Positions 18,115 through 26,975 of a stretch of 62,462 nt of DNA are shown in pieces. The stretch is from Porticoccus sp965660005 (lineage in GTDB: Bacteria; Pseudomonadota; Gammaproteobacteria; Pseudomonadales; Porticoccaceae): positions 1 through 62,462 of the forward strand of contig NZ_CBFHYF010000007.1 of assembly GCF_965660005.1 (NCBI RefSeq), read 5' to 3'. Position 1 is the first letter of the stretch. The number at the start of each line of letters is the position of its first letter. The position numbers and the translations under genes are program-made. The notes below the pieces were generated by a model, which searched no databases, was not told the DNA's origin, and saw only the letters and a list, made by a program, of their open reading frames with translations.

Positions 18115-19287
18115 TTAATAACTGTCACATGGGCACGCTTGAAGGTTGGTGCAGAAGAGTCGCAGGTGATCGATGCCGAGAGTGGTCAGGGCCAGATAAT
18201 CAGATTCCCTGATGAGCCAGCCTCTGGTTAAAGCCTCTTGAAAAAGTGCGGCGAGATGCGGACATAACTTGATGGTCAGGTCGCAACTGGTTAAATGTAC
18301 CGGGTGGAAGCAGAGCAACTGATTGACCAATTGCCAGGGTGGAAAATTCGGCTGTTGATGGCTCTGGAATGATCCTGTGCAATGGACGGGGAGGCGCTTT
18401 TCATCAAGTGCTTGCCGATAATAACGAATTGAGTCGGTATTCTGGTAATAGCCCTCACCAAATTTCCCCAATGCCCCGAGGCCAACACCCACCCAGTCGA
18501 TCAGGTTGTCTCTGGCTATTCCCCAGGGGGTGTATTGGAGATTCCTGTTCAGGCGAAGTTGCAGAAGTTTGTGCCCTTGAGTGACAAAAAAACGATCCGC
18601 CAAAAGTTGATAGCGTTGATCGTCCATTTTCATTGAGAGCCGGCTGAGTGTTTCAGCATCTTCCATTGATTGCAGTCCTTGCAGCTCAATAATTGCCGGT
18701 TGATAGTGGATTACCTCAGCAAGCCAGTGGTTCAGTGTATCCGGATCTGTCTGATTGACTTGCAGGCAGCAGTGCCACTCTCTGAAGTGAAATTCTTTGG
18801 CTGTTGTCAGTATCGATGAGAATTGCTGCTTATTTGGTGGTATTGCCGCATTGATTGTGAGCTGGAAGCAGTCAAAATGGAGTCCCTTCATCAGTGCCAG
18901 TTTTTTGGCGGTTAGATCCGGCAGTGCGCACTCAAAGCCATATTCACAGGTCTTCTTGTTTTTGATATTGAAATAACTATTGGACCAAAAGACCAGTTCT
19001 GTGAGCTCGCCGCTTCTCATGCCTTGCAATGGCCTGTTCCTGAGCCAGAACTTCACCAGAGGCTGATATTTGAAAATGGGCTGAATCAGCTCGACCTCCC
19101 TACTGACCAGCCCGGGATAGCTGCCGCTGGCGTTGTCTGGAATATAAATATTCAGCGCAAACGGTGAAATGGATGTGCGCTGCTTCTTCAGTTTTTCCTT
19201 GGGGCAACTGACCAGAGATTTAAAAAATTCTGCCTCAATATCAGAATGGGGGCAGAACAGATTGTTGGGTAATGTCGCGACTTGCAT
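18115..19287 (-). CDS. HemN-like protein lacking the radical-SAM cysteine motif
   Basis: 390-residue intact frame that follows oxygen-independent coproporphyrinogen III oxidase (HemN) along its length. The clearest part is LRLNRNLQYTPWG ... DWVGVGLGALGKFGEGYYQN and the YYRQALDE that follows, equal to the HemN segment LHRNFQGYTTQGDTDLLGMG. The N-terminal HemN strand LYVHIPFC is IYIPDNASG here: the CxxxCxxC cluster motif is absent, and so is GGGTP. It therefore cannot be a standard radical-SAM enzyme. The tail has cysteines (FCTNLQACPC). It is read before anr on the same strand and overlaps its longest frame by 14 nt. An FNR-like box lies ahead of it. Function unknown. Confidence 0.85.
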   Translation of the reverse strand: MQVATLPNNLFCPHSDIEAEFFKSLVSCPKEKLKKQRTSISPFALNIYIPDNASGSYPGLVSREVELIQPIFKYQPLVKFWLRNRPLQGMRSGELTELVFWSNSYFNIKNKKTCEYGFECALPDLTAKKLALMKGLHFDCFQLTINAAIPPNKQQFSSILTTAKEFHFREWHCCLQVNQTDPDTLNHWLAEVIHYQPAIIELQGLQSMEDAETLSRLSMKMDDQRYQLLADRFFVTQGHKLLQLRLNRNLQYTPWGIARDNLIDWVGVGLGALGKFGEGYYQNTDSIRYYRQALDEKRLPVHCTGSFQSHQQPNFPPWQLVNQLLCFHPVHLTSCDLTIKLCPHLAALFQEALTRGWLIRESDYLALTTLGIDHLRLFCTNLQACPCDSY

Positions 19288-19329
19288 TTGTCGGCAGACT
19301 CGTAGATAACAATAGAATTGATTGCGAAG

Positions 19330-19369
19330 ATTAAGCGGAAAGGCCGAGTATCCCCATGATATGGGTCAA
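19330..19369 (-). promoter_or_regulatory. Putative FNR/ANR-controlled promoter of the HemN-like/anr operon
   Basis: Read on the minus strand, 19369-19356 is TTGACCCATATCAT, 8 of 10 to TTGAT-N4-ATCAA. A weak -10 candidate, CTTAAT (19335-19330), lies 20 nt further on; a 22-nt gap would give TAATCT. Either puts the box about 40 bp before the start site, with a leader of about 35 nt. Weaker than the ompW site. Confidence 0.5.
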
Positions 19370-19490
19370 ATTTCTGCTAGGCAGGATTACAGGGCGTTAT
19401 CTTTATTTGGTGATTCTGAAACAGCCGTTATCAATACCATTTCTGGACGACGCAGCCCAATTGGGATATGCGTGATTGTCAGTCATGCCG

Positions 19491-20087
19491 TCAGAGGGGA
19501 AGTTCAGCGTTGTTCCAGAGACGCTTCAATCGCATATCACGACCACAGCCGTTTCGGTAGTAACGATAACGAACGGGATTTTTCAGGTAGTAATCCTGAT
19601 GATACTCCTCAGCCGCATAAAACGTACTGGCTGGAAGAATGCGTGTGGCTATTGGCTTGTCAAGGATATTACTGTCGATTAATGCGGCTTTGCTTTTCTG
19701 GGCGGCGATTTTTTGCTGATCATTCAGGGTAAAAATGGCACTCAGGTACTGACTGCCCCGATCGCAAAACTGGCCTTTGCCATTCTCCGGGTCAATATTT
19801 ATCCAGAAGGTTTTTAGCAAGGTTTCATAGTTGATTTTTTTCGGGTCGTAGGTTACTTCAACCACCTCGAAATGACCGGTTTTGCCACTGGTGACTTCTT
19901 TATAGGTAGGATTTTCAATTTTCCCACCCATGTAACCCGAGATCGTACTGATCACGCCATCCAATTTATCAAAGGGTGGTTCCATGCACCAAAAACAGCC
20001 GCCGGCAAAAATGGCTCTCTGGATGTCGGCGTGGGTTACAGGGAGAAATCCGGCCAATAAAACCAGAAAAATGAGTTTTTTTATCAT
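19491..20087 (-). CDS. msrA: Exported peptide methionine sulfoxide reductase A
   Basis: Reduces methionine-S-sulfoxide in proteins. The catalytic GCFWC (Cys31) and the YHQDYY region near the C-terminus are present. A signal-like N-terminus (IKKLIFLVLLAGFLPVTHA) suggests a periplasmic form, unlike the cytoplasmic E. coli enzyme. The frame is open from 20180; the ATG at 20087 is chosen because the signal peptide begins there, giving 198 residues. It is divergent from the DUF2817 gene. Confidence 0.92.
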   Translation of the reverse strand: MIKKLIFLVLLAGFLPVTHADIQRAIFAGGCFWCMEPPFDKLDGVISTISGYMGGKIENPTYKEVTSGKTGHFEVVEVTYDPKKINYETLLKTFWINIDPENGKGQFCDRGSQYLSAIFTLNDQQKIAAQKSKAALIDSNILDKPIATRILPASTFYAAEEYHQDYYLKNPVRYRYYRNGCGRDMRLKRLWNNAELPL

Positions 20088-20248
20088 GAGGACTGCCCGT
20101 TGAGTTATCTGATCGACCTTTTTTGACCTGCGAGGATAAGCAGGGTTCAAAAGAAATTGGCGGATCTTTATTTTAATCAATCGTGGCTCAGTGACTTACC
20201 CGTCATATCGATTGAGGCTAAGATCGAAATCTGTCTCAGGTAGCTGTT

Positions 20249-21340
20249 ATGCACTTTCAATCGACCCTTCAATTGTTTTCTCCGGAATGCTTTTCTGAAC
20301 ATTACCAGCAGGGCTGTGAGCTCTGGCAGAGGGCATTTATGTCACAGAAACTGTCGACCTCACGGTTTGACTTCTCCCACTCCTCAGACGTCAACTTGCT
20401 CTGTCAAGCCGGGTGGATTGGTCACCCTGATGCCCACGCTGTTCTGGTTGTGATTGGTGGTACCCACGGTATTGAAGGTTTTGCCGGGACCGCAGTAGAA
20501 GTGGACTGAATGAACAGCATTGCAAACGGCATTGTGCAACTTCCGGCTAACACCGCGATGCTGCTGATCAATGCGCTTAACCCCTGGGGATATGCCAATC
20601 TTCGTCGTTGTGATGATCAGGGCATTGATGTGAACCGGAATTTTATCGACTTCAGTCTGCCGCTCCCGACAAATCCGGGATATGAGGCGTTGCGGCCACT
20701 GCTGGGTATCTGTGATCGAGACACCAGAGTGACAGCCATAAATGACTACCGTCTCCGGGTGGGACAGCGTCCCTACGAAATTGCATTCAGTGGTGGTCAG
20801 TTTAGCGATCCCGCCGGACCATTCTACGGTGGGCAAGGACCCAGCTTCAGTAGACAGGTTATAGAGTCCCTGATAGAGCATTATTCCCTGGCTAAACGGC
20901 ATCTGGCTGTTGTCGATGTACATACCGGTCTCGGTCCCTACGCTTACGGGGAAGTTATCTGCGACCATCCAGAGGGAAGTAATGGTTCAAGGAGGGCCAT
21001 TGAATGGTATGGTCCCGGTTGTGGTCTGCCCTCGACAGGCACGTCCTGCTCTGTGCCAAAACTGGGTCTGCTCGACTACGCATGGCATCAGATCATGGGA
21101 TCGAAGAGCTGTTTCGTGACACTGGAGTTCGGCACATTTGGTACCAAGGCTCTTTTTGATACGCTCCTTGACGAGGCCGCCGCATGGGCAGGCCATCAAC
21201 CGGTCTCTCAGCAAACAATGGTAGCGGTAGCCAAACAGATGAAAGCGCATTTTTGTCCATCGGATGACTACTGGCGAGAGGCTGTGATATTCAGAGCAAG
21301 ACAGGTGCTGCAGCAGGCACTCGAAGGGCTCACCTCATGA
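20249..21340 (+). pseudogene. DUF2817 (M14 carboxypeptidase-like) gene interrupted by an in-frame TGA
   Basis: Two adjacent frames, 20249-20509 (86 aa) and 20510-21340 (276 aa), are in the same register and together make one DUF2817 protein of about 363 residues. DUF2817 resembles zinc carboxypeptidases/aspartoacylases: GGTHGIEGFAG holds the first His/Glu ligands, DVNRNF the substrate-binding Arg region, and VVDVHTGLG a later His ligand. A TGA at 20507-20509 splits it at residue 87, where a Trp or Leu would be expected; TGG to TGA is the simplest change. An ATG follows the TGA directly, but the downstream piece lacks the first metal ligands. No sign of selenocysteine insertion. Sequencing error is possible. 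Its stop overlaps the next gene (ATGA). Confidence 0.8.
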
Positions 21341-22476
21341 TTCAATTACCAGTATCAATGCGCCCTGCAATACCCGAAGATCTTTCGGCTTTACTGCGTC
21401 TGGAGAATAAATGCTTTACTACTGACCAGCTTAGCCGTCGCAGTTTTCGGCATTGGATTCAGGCAGAAAACTGTACATTTATCGTTGTGGAATACAGTGA
21501 TGTTATTGTCGGTTACAGCCTGATTATTTTCTTTAGGGGCACAGCGCTGGCTCGTCTGTACTCTATTGCCATAGACCCGGATTATCGTGGGCTTGGTCTT
21601 GCCAGAAAACTGATGATGGAAGGTGAAAAAATCAGCAAGCGAGCGGGCAGGGTATTTCTGCGTCTCGAGGTGAGTATGGATAATCCCGCGGCTATCAGCC
21701 TGTACGAGTCCATGGGTTACCAGCCATTTGGTATTTACCGCAACTACTACGAGGACAACAATGACGCCCTTCGTATGCAGAAATGTGTCCGTACGGCACC
21801 CTCAGTGGCGGAGAACCGGGCTATTCCATGGATTCAGCAAACCACTACTTTCACTTGTGGCCCGGCAGCACTGATGATGGCCATGCGTGGGTTGTCAAAA
21901 AATTATCAACCAACGCAGCACGAGGAATTACAGATTTGGCGTGAAGCCACTACAATTTTTATGACTTCCGGTCATGGTGGCTGTCACCCTGTCGGTCTGG
22001 CCTTAGCCGCCAATCAGCGAAATTACCCGGTGGAGGTATGGATTAACAAGGAAACCACGCTCTTTATCGACGGGGTAAGAGGAGAGAACAAAAAACGGGT
22101 TCTGGCGCTGGTTCATCAGGATTTTATCCTGCAGGCAAAAAAGGAAAAAATAAAAATCCGCTATAGAGATTTTCATCACTCTCATCTGATCAGTGAATTC
22201 AAGAAGGGAAACATACCGATCATCCTGATCAGCACCTACCGGCTCGACGGCAGAAAGGCTCCCCACTGGGTTACCATGAGTGGCTATGACGAAGACTGTT
22301 TGTATGTGCATGATTCGGATCCGGATCCCGATGAGCAGAGTGCCAGCGGTCTTGACAGTCAGCATCTTCCCATTGCCCACGAGGATTTTCTGAAAATGTC
22401 CCGGTTTGGCAGGAACCCGATTCGCACTGCGATTATTGTCAGAAGGGCGGTTACTGCGGATCAGGTTAAACAGTGA
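21337..22476 (+). CDS. Fused GNAT acetyltransferase and C39-like cysteine peptidase
   Basis: 379 residues. The first 150 form a RimI-like GNAT domain with the acetyl-CoA loop YRGLGLARKL (residues 83-92) and ALRMQKC at the domain end. Residues about 165-370 form a papain-fold C39-like domain with Cys174 (TFTCGPAALM), His310 (APHWVTMSGYD) and Asp326 (YVHDSDPD), so the triad looks complete. Proteins with this architecture occur in Pseudomonas and relatives, often near RimK-type ATP-grasp ligases; no ligase is present here. It overlaps the DUF2817 stop by 4 nt, so the two were probably coupled and may have acted on the same peptide-like substrate. No signal peptide. Substrate unknown. Confidence 0.88.
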   Translation: MIQLPVSMRPAIPEDLSALLRLENKCFTTDQLSRRSFRHWIQAENCTFIVVEYSDVIVGYSLIIFFRGTALARLYSIAIDPDYRGLGLARKLMMEGEKISKRAGRVFLRLEVSMDNPAAISLYESMGYQPFGIYRNYYEDNNDALRMQKCVRTAPSVAENRAIPWIQQTTTFTCGPAALMMAMRGLSKNYQPTQHEELQIWREATTIFMTSGHGGCHPVGLALAANQRNYPVEVWINKETTLFIDGVRGENKKRVLALVHQDFILQAKKEKIKIRYRDFHHSHLISEFKKGNIPIILISTYRLDGRKAPHWVTMSGYDEDCLYVHDSDPDPDEQSASGLDSQHLPIAHEDFLKMSRFGRNPIRTAIIVRRAVTADQVKQ

Positions 22477-22500
22477 CTTATAGCTATCGCGAATAAGGGT

Positions 22501-25500
22501 TTATTTTGCGGTAGATGCGAGTAACGCGGGGATAAATTCAGCGGCCACGGGTTTGCTGAAATAATAGCCCTGATATTCATTACAACCGTGATCGTGCAGA
22601 AACTGCCACTGTTTTTGTGTCTCTACACCTTCAGCGACAGTTTTAAAGCCCAAGCCTTTTGCGATACCGATGATTGCCAGCACAATGGCCTGGTCTTCTG
22701 CGTTATCCCCCAGTCCGTCGACAAAGGATTTGTCAATTTTGAGTTTTTGTACCGGGTAGCTTTTCAGATAGCTGAGCGATGAATAACCCGTGCCAAAGTC
22801 ATCTATTGAAAGAGCGACACCCAAGGCTCTTAACTGATGCAGGATGATCAGGGCTCTGCTTGAGTGCTCCATTGCAATTCGCTCTGTCAACTCGAGCTCC
22901 AGCATCTCGTGGGGTAGCTGATATACATCAAGGGTGCGCTCCACCGTTTCAGAGAAATTAGCCTTGTAGATTTGTAACGCAGAAAGATTGACCGCAACTG
23001 AAGCGAGGGGTAACCCTTCGGATAGCCATACTGCCTGTTGTTTGACGGCGCTGTTCAATACCCAATTGCCGATTTCGACGATCAGGCCACTTTCCTCTGC
23101 CACAGGAATAAAGCGGCTGGGATAGATTGTACCTATCTCGGGATGTTCCCACCTGATCAACGCTTCAACACCAATTACCCGGCCTGATTGCATATCAACC
23201 TGAGGTTGATAATGAACAGTCAGCTGTTGTTTGTTAATCGCCTCGCGCAATTCATTTTCAATCAACAGTGTCTCGTCGGCATGGTTGCGCATCACTTCAT
23301 TGAAAATTTGATAATTGTTGCGGCCCTTTTATGTGGCTTGGGCAAGGGCGGCATCGGCAGATTGGATTAACTGCTCAACATTTCTGCCGTGATCAGGAAA
23401 AAATGCAATACCTATACTGGCGGTGAGGGTCAGGCGACGTTCGTTGATGTCCACAGGATAGGTAATGATATCCAGTAGCTGTTGCGCCATTCGCGTTACC
23501 TGGGTGGAATCGATACTTGGCAAAAGCAGACAGAACTCATCTCCCCCTGTTCTGCTCAGTGTCGCCGTCAGATTCAATTGAGCGCTGAGCCGCTGGGCCA
23601 GTTGTTTCAGAACCGTATCGCCGACACTGTGACCGAGGGAGTCATTGATGATGGCGAAACGATCAAGATCAATGAAAAGTAGTGATAACTGCGTATCAGA
23701 TGCTTTTGCCGATGCCAATGCTACTCGCGCTTTCTCGTTTAACAATGTGCGATTTGGCAGGCGCTGTCAGCGCATCATAGTTACTCAAATAGCGTATTTT
23801 TTCCTCACTTGCCCGGTGCTCGGTGATATCTGTTGATATACCGCAGAGGGCATAGATTTGGCCGTTTGCATCCCGCAAGGGTAACTTGATTGACCAGAAT
23901 ATTCGGGTGATACCGCTGTTTTTGACAGTGTGGGTTTCTTCCCGTTCTATGATCTGACCATGATCAAAAACCCGCTGATCATTTTCCTTGATACGCTTTA
24001 CTGTGTACTGGTCAAAAAACTTATCATCGCCGAAGCCAATGACTTCGGATGTCTCAACTCCCCATAATTCAAGTACTTGCTGATTGACGAAGGTGTAGTT
24101 TCCCTCGGTATTCTTGAGATAGATACAGGCACCAATGTTGTTCATGATGGTTTTCATGGTGGCCTCACTTTTGGCGGGCGCCGTTTCCATGACCATTTTC
24201 TGGGCTTCGCGGTCAAAATTATCCAGTGCAAAACTGATGTCACTGCTCATTTCGACAAGCAGGTTGATGGCGTCTTCGTCGAAAGCTGTTGGTTTGTCGT
24301 GGTACACATTGAGCACAGCATAGGGCTTGCCCTGACGCTGTATGGGGAAAGCAGCAGCTGATTTCCAGCCATAGCGTTTTGCCCGCTCATGCCAGAGTCT
24401 GGTGTTCGGGTTGGCCAAATAGTGATTAATGACCACGGGATGATTTTCGCGCATGGCCGTGCCAGTCGGACCCTGTCCCTCCGGCAGATCCTTATGGATC
24501 GAGACGCGAAGGCTGTTGATGTAGTCGACGCCGATACCATGGCTTGTGAGGGGGATAATATTTCCAGTGCTTCCATCCAGCAGGCCAATCCAGGCCATTT
24601 TCATCCCGCCAAAATCCACTGCCATTAGGCACACTAGGGGCAGCAGGCCACCCTCTGCTTCCATTCTGACAATAGCCTGATTGACCTCGCTCAGGGCATG
24701 ATAAAGGTGACCAAGCCGCAAAGCTCGTCGTTGGCTCTGATTTCTGCTTTGAGTGATGCTCAGTACCAACAGTGCCAACCCCAGACTGAGTGAACCGCCG
24801 GCAGCGGAAATAACCCAAGAATTGGTAGACAGCACCGCGTTTTCTCTAAAAGCGGGTGTGCTGCTCAGCAACAGGGTCCACTTTCTGTTGCCAATATCTA
24901 TTCCCTGCTGTTGCTGCCATTCGCCCAATGCTTTTCGCTGTTGATGAGGTACGTCATCAGCATCAAATAGCAGGGTGTGGCTATCGGGCGCTGATAAATC
25001 GTGGATTTCAATATCGATAGATGGATTGATCTGGTCTTTCAGTCCTGCCAGCAGATCTGTTACCCGGAACGGCACATCTACCCAGCCCACTAACGCTGCC
25101 CGACGTTCCTCAACAGTGGCCAGTGAATTGCCATGTCTGTAAACCGGCAGGTACATAACAAAACTTGAGCCTGCTTGTTTTGAATGATCCTGGACCAGCC
25201 TCTACGGACTGGTGATAACGATCTCGCCGCTGTCCCTGGCTGACTCTGCCGCTTCACGGGCTAGCGGGTTTGTCAGAATATCAAATCCGAGGGCGGTGAG
25301 ATTGTCGCCTGACAGTGGTTCGATATAAATAATGGGTGCAAATTCACCCCGATCTGCGACCGGGGGTTTTATCTGATAGCTGTGAGGAAGTTGCCTGTGC
25401 ATGGTTGCCATGTGCGCTGCCAGGTCTTTCTGTGCAACAGGGATAACAAAGGCGATACCCTGAATACCCTTCAAATCCCTGGTGATATCCAGCGAAGCGA

Positions 25501-25777
25501 TATAGCTCGAGAACTCAGGGTAGGTGACATACTCGGAGCCCCGGAAGAACCCCTGTATTCCACGTATCACTACCGTGTAGCTGTTGAGCTGTTGCGAAAT
25601 ATTGGCGGTCAACAGGTCAGATTCTGCCTGAAATTTGAGATTCACAGCATGTTTTTGCTGTTTTTCAAAGTGGTGCCAGTAGGCCAGCGTAGCCGTACCA
25701 CCCATCAGAAAAGTGAGTCCCGACAGCAGCCATGGCAAACATTAATTGTACAACTTGCGCTTCGGGTTGATGTTCAT
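22501..25777 (-). pseudogene. Decayed CHASE-GAF-PAS-GGDEF-EAL cyclic-di-GMP gene
   Basis: One broken gene of about 1,090 codons. In order on the minus strand: a membrane segment and periplasmic CHASE domain (about 25740-24800), second membrane segment (about 24820-24750), GAF (about 24680-24210), PAS (about 24160-23800), GGDEF with intact RTGGDEF (23780-23310) and EAL with intact VEALIRW (23250-22501). Lesions: TAG at 25202-25204 inside CHASE; a one-base insertion near 23761-23764 (GCGC where DALTGLPNR needs three bases); TAA at 23329-23331 at the end of GGDEF before KGRNNYQIF; and probably TAA at 25742-25744, 11 codons after an ATG at 25777. Four changes make sequencing error unlikely as the only cause. 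The EAL piece alone could be expressed only from an internal start. Confidence 0.88.
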
Positions 25778-25920
25778 TGCTGGAGACTGTGTTCCTTTTA
25801 CATGACCCCGGTAAATTGAGCTACTTCCATATAACCACCGTTTTGTATGCATGACAATCACGATTGGCATAGATGAAAGTCAAGGGTCAAATGACGGCTG
25901 GTCGACCGGGAGGTCTGGAT

Positions 25921-26304
25921 TTACAGCTTGTCTGTAAAATATTGGCAGACTTGGTCGTGACCGGTATTGGCTAGAGCTTTGATCGTGGTGTCCGAAGCAG
26001 TTGTCATCTGAAATATACAGGTCGCCAGCACAGATCGTTTGTAATTGGAATATGAGAGTGTTTCGACAGTTTCTGTTCTGATCCATCGATAGGTTTTGCC
26101 CCCGTCTGCCAGAGGTGTAACGGATTCAGGTGTCGGCAGCTTCTGTATCAAATCATTTGCAGAAAGGCCATGCCACTTTTCGAGTGGTGTTGAGTTGGCA
26201 ATAACATCGGCGGGTGATGATGCACAGCCGGTGATAATTTGGCTAAGGATGAGTGCTATCAACAGTAGGTGCGTTGATTGAATTATTGTGGCATCCAACG
26301 TCAT
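25921..26304 (-). CDS. Predicted small lipoprotein
   Basis: 127 residues. A hydrophobic N-terminus leads to lipobox IITGCASS (Cys27), so it is probably a lipid-anchored envelope protein; the residues after Cys (ASSP) do not suggest inner-membrane retention. The mature part has W-HGLSANDLIQKLPTPESVTPLADGG, a pattern seen in small SmpA/BamE-like lipoproteins that compare paired strands, but the likeness is weak. No family assigned. It stands alone, with 140-175 bp gaps on both sides in which I see no gene. Confidence 0.65.
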   Translation of the reverse strand: MTLDATIIQSTHLLLIALILSQIITGCASSPADVIANSTPLEKWHGLSANDLIQKLPTPESVTPLADGGKTYRWIRTETVETLSYSNYKRSVLATCIFQMTTASDTTIKALANTGHDQVCQYFTDKL

Positions 26305-26478
26305 TTGTCAGCACCGCAGATTTGTCCAGGGACTGTTAGGATAGCAGACAATGTGGCCGGAAGTTTTGATCTCTGTTCTTGTCGAACAGGTGGAGAAATG
26401 GAACAGGCGGGGGGGGTGGCTGGATATAGCCTTGTATCCAATGATGAGGTGTCTTTCGAATAGAAAGGCCCTTGCTGC

Positions 26479-26667
26479 CTAAACGACCTGCCAGTACGTC
26501 CCTGCCCAAACTGCCTTGGCTTTCATGGTCTTGAAACTGTCTTGATGGTAGCCAACAAAGAGTGAACCGTCTTCACGGACATTATAGACCCGGGCTTCAA
26601 CACCCTCTGCATCTTCTGACGGTTTGAGAATAATCCAGTCGCCGCGCTGAATATCGGGCTTATCCAT
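26479..26667 (-). CDS. Small conserved protein, SH3-like by appearance
   Basis: 62 residues, soluble, no signal. The sequence alternates short strands (IQRGDWIILKPSED, VEARVYNVREDGSLFVGYH), which suggests a small SH3- or KOW-like barrel. AAAGG lies 8-10 nt before the ATG. It is next to tRNA-Ser and rne on the same strand. I do not recognise a named family, but the composition and ribosome site support a real gene. Confidence 0.6.
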   Translation of the reverse strand: MDKPDIQRGDWIILKPSEDAEGVEARVYNVREDGSLFVGYHQDSFKTMKAKAVWAGTYWQVV

Positions 26668-26724
26668 AGCTAAAACCTTTTGCTTTATTTTTAACGAAAT
26701 TTTTTGTCGTCAATTTTTCATAAA

Positions 26725-26744
26725 TGCCCTTGAAGACAAGGGCA
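26725..26744 (-). terminator. Hairpin just downstream of tRNA-Ser
   Basis: Minus-strand GCCCTTG, loop TCTT, CAAGGGC (26743-26726), 10 nt after the tRNA 3' end, followed by a weak ATTTAT run. It is probably a terminator or 3' processing structure for the tRNA transcript. Confidence 0.5.
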
Positions 26745-26753
26745 CTATGAATT

Positions 26754-26844
26754 TGGCGGAGGGACAGGGATTCGAACCCTGGGTAGGCTATTAACCTACG
26801 CCGGTTTTCAAGACCGGTGCTTTCAACCGCTCAGCCATCCCTCC
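26754..26844 (-). tRNA. tRNA-Ser (anticodon UGA)
   Basis: On the minus strand the acceptor stem GGAGGGA (26844-26838) pairs with TCCCTCC (26764-26758), then discriminator G and an encoded CCA (26756-26754). The anticodon loop CTTGAAA gives anticodon TGA, flanked by the stem ACCGG/CCGGT. A long variable arm (about GTAGGTTAATAGCCTAC) marks a class II tRNA such as serine. The T loop is GGTTCGAATCC. It lies about 130 bp past the rne stop. Confidence 0.97.
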
Positions 26845-26922
26845 TGTGAGTGTTTTTTGTGGCTTTGTGTCCAGGAAACAACAAAGGTCACACCAAGCCT
26901 GATGGCCGGAAAATAGCGGCAG

Positions 26923-26950
26923 ATTATACAGCGGATTCAATCGCAAACAA
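26923..26950 (-). promoter_or_regulatory. Putative promoter of tRNA-Ser
   Basis: On the minus strand TTGTTT (26950-26945), a 16-nt spacer and a perfect TATAAT (26928-26923). The start site would be near 26916, giving a leader of about 70 nt before the tRNA. The -35 match is poor. Confidence 0.4.
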
Positions 26951-26975
26951 GGTCAAACTGTATCCCTCATCGCTT

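Noticed and set aside
19322..19732. Plus-strand frame over the msrA end
   Set aside because: Shadow of msrA; composition and translation have no protein-like features.
20507..20509. TGA as selenocysteine in DUF2817
   Set aside because: No SECIS-like hairpin seen after it, the family has no Cys/Sec there, and a Trp or Leu codon is expected.
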